Notes under the pieces: generated by a model
The model's database searches: none
What the model saw: only the letters and a program-made list of their open reading frames with translations
Told to the model about the DNA's origin: nothing
Assembly: GCF_000429905.1 (NCBI RefSeq)
Contig: NZ_AUCT01000042.1
Location: 1-43,570 of the forward strand
From: Desulfatibacillum aliphaticivorans DSM 15576
GTDB taxonomy: Bacteria; Desulfobacterota; Desulfobacteria; Desulfobacterales; Desulfatibacillaceae
Reading direction: 5' to 3'
Length of the DNA: 43,570 bases
In this document: positions 39,714 through 43,570 of the stretch, one piece after another
How the letters are laid out: every line of letters starts with the position of its first letter
Numbering within the stretch: position 1 is the first letter of the stretch
Translations under genes and position numbers: made by a program

Positions 39714-40352
39714 ATGCGGCTGGTGATGATTGACAATTACGACTCGTTCACCTTCAACCTGGTGCAGCTTTTTTACGAATTCGACGTCCAGGTGGAGGTC
39801 TACCGCCATGACGAAACCAGCCTGTCCCATATAGAACAGCGCAATCCCGACGCCATTTGCATATCGCCGGGCCCCAAAACGCCTTCCCATGCGGGCGTGA
39901 GCAAGGATGTGGTGCGCCATTTCGGGGCCCGGGTTCCCATCCTGGGCGTGTGCCTGGGCATGCAGGTGATCAACGAGGTATACGGAGGCCGCACGCCCAA
40001 AGCGCCGGTATGCGTGCACGGCAAGTGCTCCATGGTCAGCCACAAGGGCATAGGCGTGTTCCAGGGCCTGCCCTCCCCGTTTCGGGCCGCCCGGTATCAC
40101 TCCCTGTGCGTGGACGTCCTCTCCCCTGAACTGGAGGTCACCGCCATTTCGGACGACGGCGTTATCATGGGAGTTCGGCATCGGGTCCATCCTATCCACG
40201 GCGTGCAGTTTCATCTGGAATCTTTCATGACCGAATACGGGCTGGAAATGGCCGCCAATTTTCTGGAGCAGGCCTGCCGGGGAGTAAAAATCCCGCCGCC
40301 GGGGTTAGAGCGCTATCCCCGCGCACAGGGGGAAGTCCATGTCTTCGCCTGA
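39714..40352 (+). CDS. pabA: aminodeoxychorismate synthase glutaminase subunit
   Basis: 212 residues if started at ATG 39714 (MRLVMIDNYDSFTFNLVQ), which gives the standard N-terminus of the family; ATG 39696 adds six residues. It supplies ammonia from glutamine to PabB. The class-I amidotransferase triad is complete: Cys in ILGVCLGMQ (residue 80 from this start) and His/Glu in HGVQFHLES. ISPGPKTPSHAG is the oxyanion-site motif. It overlaps pabB by 14 bases. The family also serves TrpG, but the neighbours fix the folate pathway. Confidence 0.92.
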   Translation: MRLVMIDNYDSFTFNLVQLFYEFDVQVEVYRHDETSLSHIEQRNPDAICISPGPKTPSHAGVSKDVVRHFGARVPILGVCLGMQVINEVYGGRTPKAPVCVHGKCSMVSHKGIGVFQGLPSPFRAARYHSLCVDVLSPELEVTAISDDGVIMGVRHRVHPIHGVQFHLESFMTEYGLEMAANFLEQACRGVKIPPPGLERYPRAQGEVHVFA

Positions 40353-41718
40353 TTTTCCAAGCCGCACTGTCGCTGTCAAAGCCGTAAAAACATCCCCCGG
40401 CTCCGACGCCGGCTTTCTGGATCTGGCCCGTGAGATCGGCAAGACCAGTTACAGCGCCGTGCTCATGAGCGGAGGCGACCTGGATTGCTCCCGCTATTCC
40501 CTGGCTTTTTCCGAGCCGGTGTGCTGCTTGAAATCCTTCGGCGCCAAAATCATCCTGGAAACCGCACAGGATAAAATATCCTGGGAAGGGGATCCCCTGG
40601 CCGAACTGGACCGCCTGATTCAATCATTCGCCCCGGATTTTGACTTGGGCGCCCTCCCCTTCGCCGGAGGCCTGGCCGGCTATGCAGCCTATGAGCTGAA
40701 AAACGTGATTGAAAAGCTGCCCCAGACCGCCGAGGACGACTTGGGCCTGCCCGACCTTTTCTTTTTTCTTCCTTCTAAAATAATGATCCACGACCGTCAT
40801 GAAAGCGCCCTGACCTTTTTGGAACTGGAAACCGGGCTGCCGCCCATGGCGCCGGACCCGTCCCACGATTTTTGCGGCGGCGATCATTTAAAAACCGGCG
40901 TTCCGGTCAGCAATTTCAATCCCAAAGACTACATGCGGGCCGTGGAAAAGGTCATCGCCTACATCCAAGAAGGCGACATCTATCAGGCCAACCTGTCGCA
41001 ACGGTTTCAGTTTTCCTTGGAAGGCAATCCCTTCGCCTTGTGGGAGCGGCTGTTCGCCAGAAACCCGGCCCCCTTTTATGCGTTCATCCACGCCGGAGAC
41101 CATCAGGTCGTGTGCACCTCCATGGAGCGCTTTCTCTACCGCAAAGGGTCGTACATCGAAACCCGCCCCATCAAAGGCACCCGCCCCCGGGGAAAGACGC
41201 CGGAGGAAGACCGGCGCATGAAGGAGGAACTGGCCTCCAGCGTTAAGGAGCATTCCGAGCTGTCCATGATCGTGGACCTGTTGCGCAACGATATTTCCAG
41301 GATATGCGTGGGAAAAAGCGTAAAAGTGACAGAGCATCGCCGGCTGGAAGCCTACGAAAACGTGCATCATGCGGTTTCCATCGTGGCCGGGGAGTTGAGG
41401 CCGGACATAACGCCGGGGGAAATCCTACGGGGAACCTTTCCCGGCGGGTCCATAACCGGATGCCCCAAAATTCGATCCATGGAGATCATCGACGAACTTG
41501 AACCCCACGTCCGGCACGTGTATACTGGGTCCATCGGCTATCTGGGCTGGCACGAAAACATGGACTTGAACATCGCCATCCGCACGGCTGTCCGCAAAAA
41601 GGACAAGGCCTATTTTTCCGTGGGCGGCGGCATTGTTTTCGATTCCCAACCGGCCGACGAGTTTGACGAAACCCTCCACAAGGGCCGCACCCTTTTGGAA
41701 ACCCTGAAATCCCTATAA
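40339..41718 (+). CDS. pabB: aminodeoxychorismate synthase component I
   Basis: 459 residues. It converts chorismate and ammonia to 4-amino-4-deoxychorismate for folate. The C-terminal chorismate-binding domain has GDIYQANLSQRF, ETRPIKGTRPRG, SELSMIVDLLRNDI, and TFPGGSITGCPK. PIKGT with Lys279 is the PabB signature; anthranilate synthases have Ala at that position. The N-terminal domain is short but present. The start lies inside pabA, so the subunits are translationally coupled. Confidence 0.93.
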   Translation: MSSPDFPSRTVAVKAVKTSPGSDAGFLDLAREIGKTSYSAVLMSGGDLDCSRYSLAFSEPVCCLKSFGAKIILETAQDKISWEGDPLAELDRLIQSFAPDFDLGALPFAGGLAGYAAYELKNVIEKLPQTAEDDLGLPDLFFFLPSKIMIHDRHESALTFLELETGLPPMAPDPSHDFCGGDHLKTGVPVSNFNPKDYMRAVEKVIAYIQEGDIYQANLSQRFQFSLEGNPFALWERLFARNPAPFYAFIHAGDHQVVCTSMERFLYRKGSYIETRPIKGTRPRGKTPEEDRRMKEELASSVKEHSELSMIVDLLRNDISRICVGKSVKVTEHRRLEAYENVHHAVSIVAGELRPDITPGEILRGTFPGGSITGCPKIRSMEIIDELEPHVRHVYTGSIGYLGWHENMDLNIAIRTAVRKKDKAYFSVGGGIVFDSQPADEFDETLHKGRTLLETLKSL

Positions 41719-41731
41719 AACCGGAACCCCC

Positions 41732-42598
41732 ATGAGCGACAAACAGGAAACCGCGTGCGCTCCCAAGGAACGCATCATCTGGCTTAACGGAGCATTTCTC
41801 CCTGAATCCCAAGCCCGCATATCCCCCCTGGATCGGGGGCTTTTGTTCGGCGACGGATTGTTTGAAACCATACGCGCCCAAAACGGCGAGCCCATGTTTC
41901 TGGAGGATCACCTGGAGCGCATAAAGGCGTCGGCCCGGCGCTTCAACCTGCCTTGGAACGGCGGTCTGGATTGGGACGGCATCCTCATAGGGCTCATCCG
42001 AAAAAACAACCTGCAGGACGGCCTTGCCCGGCTGAAAATCGTGCTCACCCGGGGATGCGCCCCCGGCCTGGGCCTGCCCCACGCCTCCAATCCCACCTGC
42101 ATGGCCCTGGCGGAAAACTATCTGGCCCCGGCCAGCGGCGCCTACGCCCAAGGCTGGGACCTTTACATCCCGGAGCAAAGCATCTCCCCGCCTCTTTCCG
42201 GGCATAAGACGCTGAACTATCTGTATTACATGGCCATGAAGCAAGAGGCCATCGACAACGGCTGCCACGAGGCCCTAATCCTGGATAAAGACGGCATGGT
42301 CGCCGAAACCTGCACGGCCAACCTTCTGGCTTATGACATTAACGGGTGGTACACCCCGGCCACCCATTGGCGTCTGCCCGGTACGGCCTTCAAACAGGTG
42401 GAACGGCTTTTAAAACGGCAGGGGCATATCATCCGCAGGCAGCCCGTCATGGTCAGGCAATTGGCCAACGCCCAATGGGTTTGGGCGCTCAACAGCCTCA
42501 TGGGGATCATGCCCGTGCATTCCATAGGCGGCCAGCCCCTGGCCTCCCTGAACAACGACTCCGCCGCCGCCCTTCGCGCCCAACTTTTTATGGGGTGA
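41732..42598 (+). CDS. pabC: class IV aminotransferase, probable aminodeoxychorismate lyase
   Basis: 288 residues, starting 13 bp after pabB. The fold-type IV PLP pattern is clear: WLNGAFLPESQARISPLDRG, LLFGDGLFETIRA, the PLP lysine Lys159 in SGHKTLNYLYYM, and VAETCTANLLAYD with Glu192. In this operon it most likely releases pyruvate from aminodeoxychorismate to give 4-aminobenzoate. A branched-chain or D-amino-acid aminotransferase role cannot be excluded by motif alone, but gene order pabA-pabB-pabC is persuasive. Confidence 0.88.
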   Translation: MSDKQETACAPKERIIWLNGAFLPESQARISPLDRGLLFGDGLFETIRAQNGEPMFLEDHLERIKASARRFNLPWNGGLDWDGILIGLIRKNNLQDGLARLKIVLTRGCAPGLGLPHASNPTCMALAENYLAPASGAYAQGWDLYIPEQSISPPLSGHKTLNYLYYMAMKQEAIDNGCHEALILDKDGMVAETCTANLLAYDINGWYTPATHWRLPGTAFKQVERLLKRQGHIIRRQPVMVRQLANAQWVWALNSLMGIMPVHSIGGQPLASLNNDSAAALRAQLFMG

Positions 42599-42800
42599 TA
42601 TATCCCTACAGCATATCCATTTGATTTTTCTGAAACCAAACTTGGCCGCGTCATTTGGTTGATTTGTTCACACCAGAGCCAAAGACGGCGTCCGCTGACG
42701 CCCTGTGAACGTTTGATTAAGGGTTGCCGGACCACAAAGAAATGTTGTATTAAAAAATATTCCATATAAATAGGCCCTTATTTGCCCGGGAGACGGAATC

Positions 42801-43313
42801 ATGCTTAAACATCTACGAATAAAAAACTTCAAGCTATGGAAAGATACAGGGGACATCCAAATGGCCCCCATCACATTGCTTTTCGGCGCGAACAGTTCCG
42901 GCAAATCCAGCATTAGCCAGTTGCTGATGATGTTAAAGCAAACCGTGGAATCGCCTGACAGAAAAGCCGTCTTGTTCCCAGGGGACGCCAACTCGGCCGT
43001 GCAGCTTGGCTCTTATAAAGAGATGGTACATGGGCGCAATCCTCGAAATGATATTGAGTTTGCATATACTTGGGATCTTCCGGAAGTACTTAACATCCAA
43101 GATCCGATTTCGGATGAAGCCTTTTTTGTTGACGTTCTGGGTTTTAACGCGAAAATCGGATTAAAAAACTCTACGCAGCAAACCATCTTCCTTGAATCTT
43201 TTAACTATGCTCTGTCATTTAATGAACGGGCGGTTTCATCTGTCGGTTTGCTAAAAAAAACGGGAGAAGATGTTGAGTATAACTTTTTTGGTAGGCCTTC
43301 AGGGGGTAGTTAG
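42801..43313 (+). pseudogene. AAA ATPase, N-terminal fragment cut off next to an IS
   Basis: 170 residues. MLKHLRIKNFKLWKDTGDIQ and the Walker A LLFGANSSGKSS are the start of an OLD/RecF-type ATPase of the kind often found in defence islands. AAA proteins of this type are usually over 350 residues and have a Walker B and signature motif; neither appears before the stop at 43313. The stop lies where an IS66-type transposase gene begins to be read on the other strand, so the gene is probably interrupted by the element. The rest may lie beyond the IS, outside the window. Confidence 0.7.
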
Positions 43314-43570
43314 CCCGGGTTACTGATCCATGCAAGGTCTGTGGGTTGGTTTTTCAGGAAGTCGGAGATAATTTGGACGAGTCTGGGATACACAGGAAGG
43401 CCGTGCATTCTTAAGGTATGTTTGAGGCTGAGGATGCGTTCCACCCAGCGGTCGCCTTTTTCGCTTTGGGTTCCCAGGCTCCGTTTGCGCCAGATCACCC
43501 CGTAACGCAAGGCCCTTTCCGCCCGGTTGTTGGTAGGGTCAACGCCCGGCTCGGACAGGCAAAGCCAAAG
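43310..43570 (-). mobile_element. IS66-type insertion sequence, transposase C-terminus (partial)
   Basis: Minus-strand translation from the window edge gives SEPGVDPTNNRAERALRYGV, then WRKRSLGTQSEKGDRWVERI, LSLKHTLRMHG and a stop at 43310-43312. The PTNNxAERALR block with RKxSxGTQSExG is the C-terminal signature of DDE transposases of the IS66 family. The N-terminal part, with the rest of the catalytic residues, is outside the window. The inverted end of the element should lie near 43290-43312; I could not define it exactly. Confidence 0.85.

Overview
The window looks like the chromosome of a Gram-negative anaerobe of the Desulfobacterota type. This rests on a TAXI-type TRAP transporter, a 4-hydroxybutyryl-CoA dehydratase operon, very large secreted repeat proteins, RHS cassettes, a membrane hybrid histidine kinase and many short palindromic intergenic repeats. 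The gene styles resemble Desulfatibacillum-like alkane or fatty-acid degrading sulfate reducers, but no marker gene proves the genus.

Left region (1-6600, all real genes on the minus strand): three 5'-truncated copies of the same RHS core. The two complete ones end in unrelated C-terminal domains, and each is followed at once by an AT-rich gene placed like an immunity gene. At the two junctions between modules the order is immunity gene, array of repeats carrying GGGACGTCCC, a conserved leader, then the next RHS core. This is a chain of orphan polymorphic-toxin modules and the most system-like structure in the window.

6600-14760: a TAXI TRAP transporter (binding protein and fused permease, with a strong terminator hairpin between them), a divergent membrane-bound SpoIIE/RsbU-type phosphatase, and a slipin plus NfeD-type membrane protease pair. 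14975-19363 is a 1462-residue secreted protein with an L-type-lectin-like head and a train of DUF11 repeats. 19613-22306 is a PAS/GAF hybrid sensor kinase.

22300-27500: 4-hydroxybutyryl-CoA dehydratase, a 92-residue CGGC-motif protein and a 4-hydroxybutyrate CoA-transferase form one tight operon, followed by an NCS2-like permease. Upstream lie a good sigma-54 type -24/-12 element, two identical-spacing dyads at enhancer distance, and a second sigma-70-like promoter covered by palindromes. Together they suggest a regulated pathway for activating 4-hydroxybutyrate to crotonyl-CoA.

27700-39700: a NERD-like membrane protein and its small membrane partner; a 1572-residue secreted protein that joins a von Willebrand A domain to a gingipain-like (C25) cysteine peptidase; a frameshifted TPR gene; a secreted protein of probable alpha/alpha-toroid fold; a LysE-type exporter; a small membrane protein; and a secreted alpha/beta hydrolase with a large operator-like dyad. 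39700-42600 is a compact pabA-pabB-pabC operon for 4-aminobenzoate. At the right edge an AAA ATPase gene is cut off next to an IS66-type transposase that runs out of the window.
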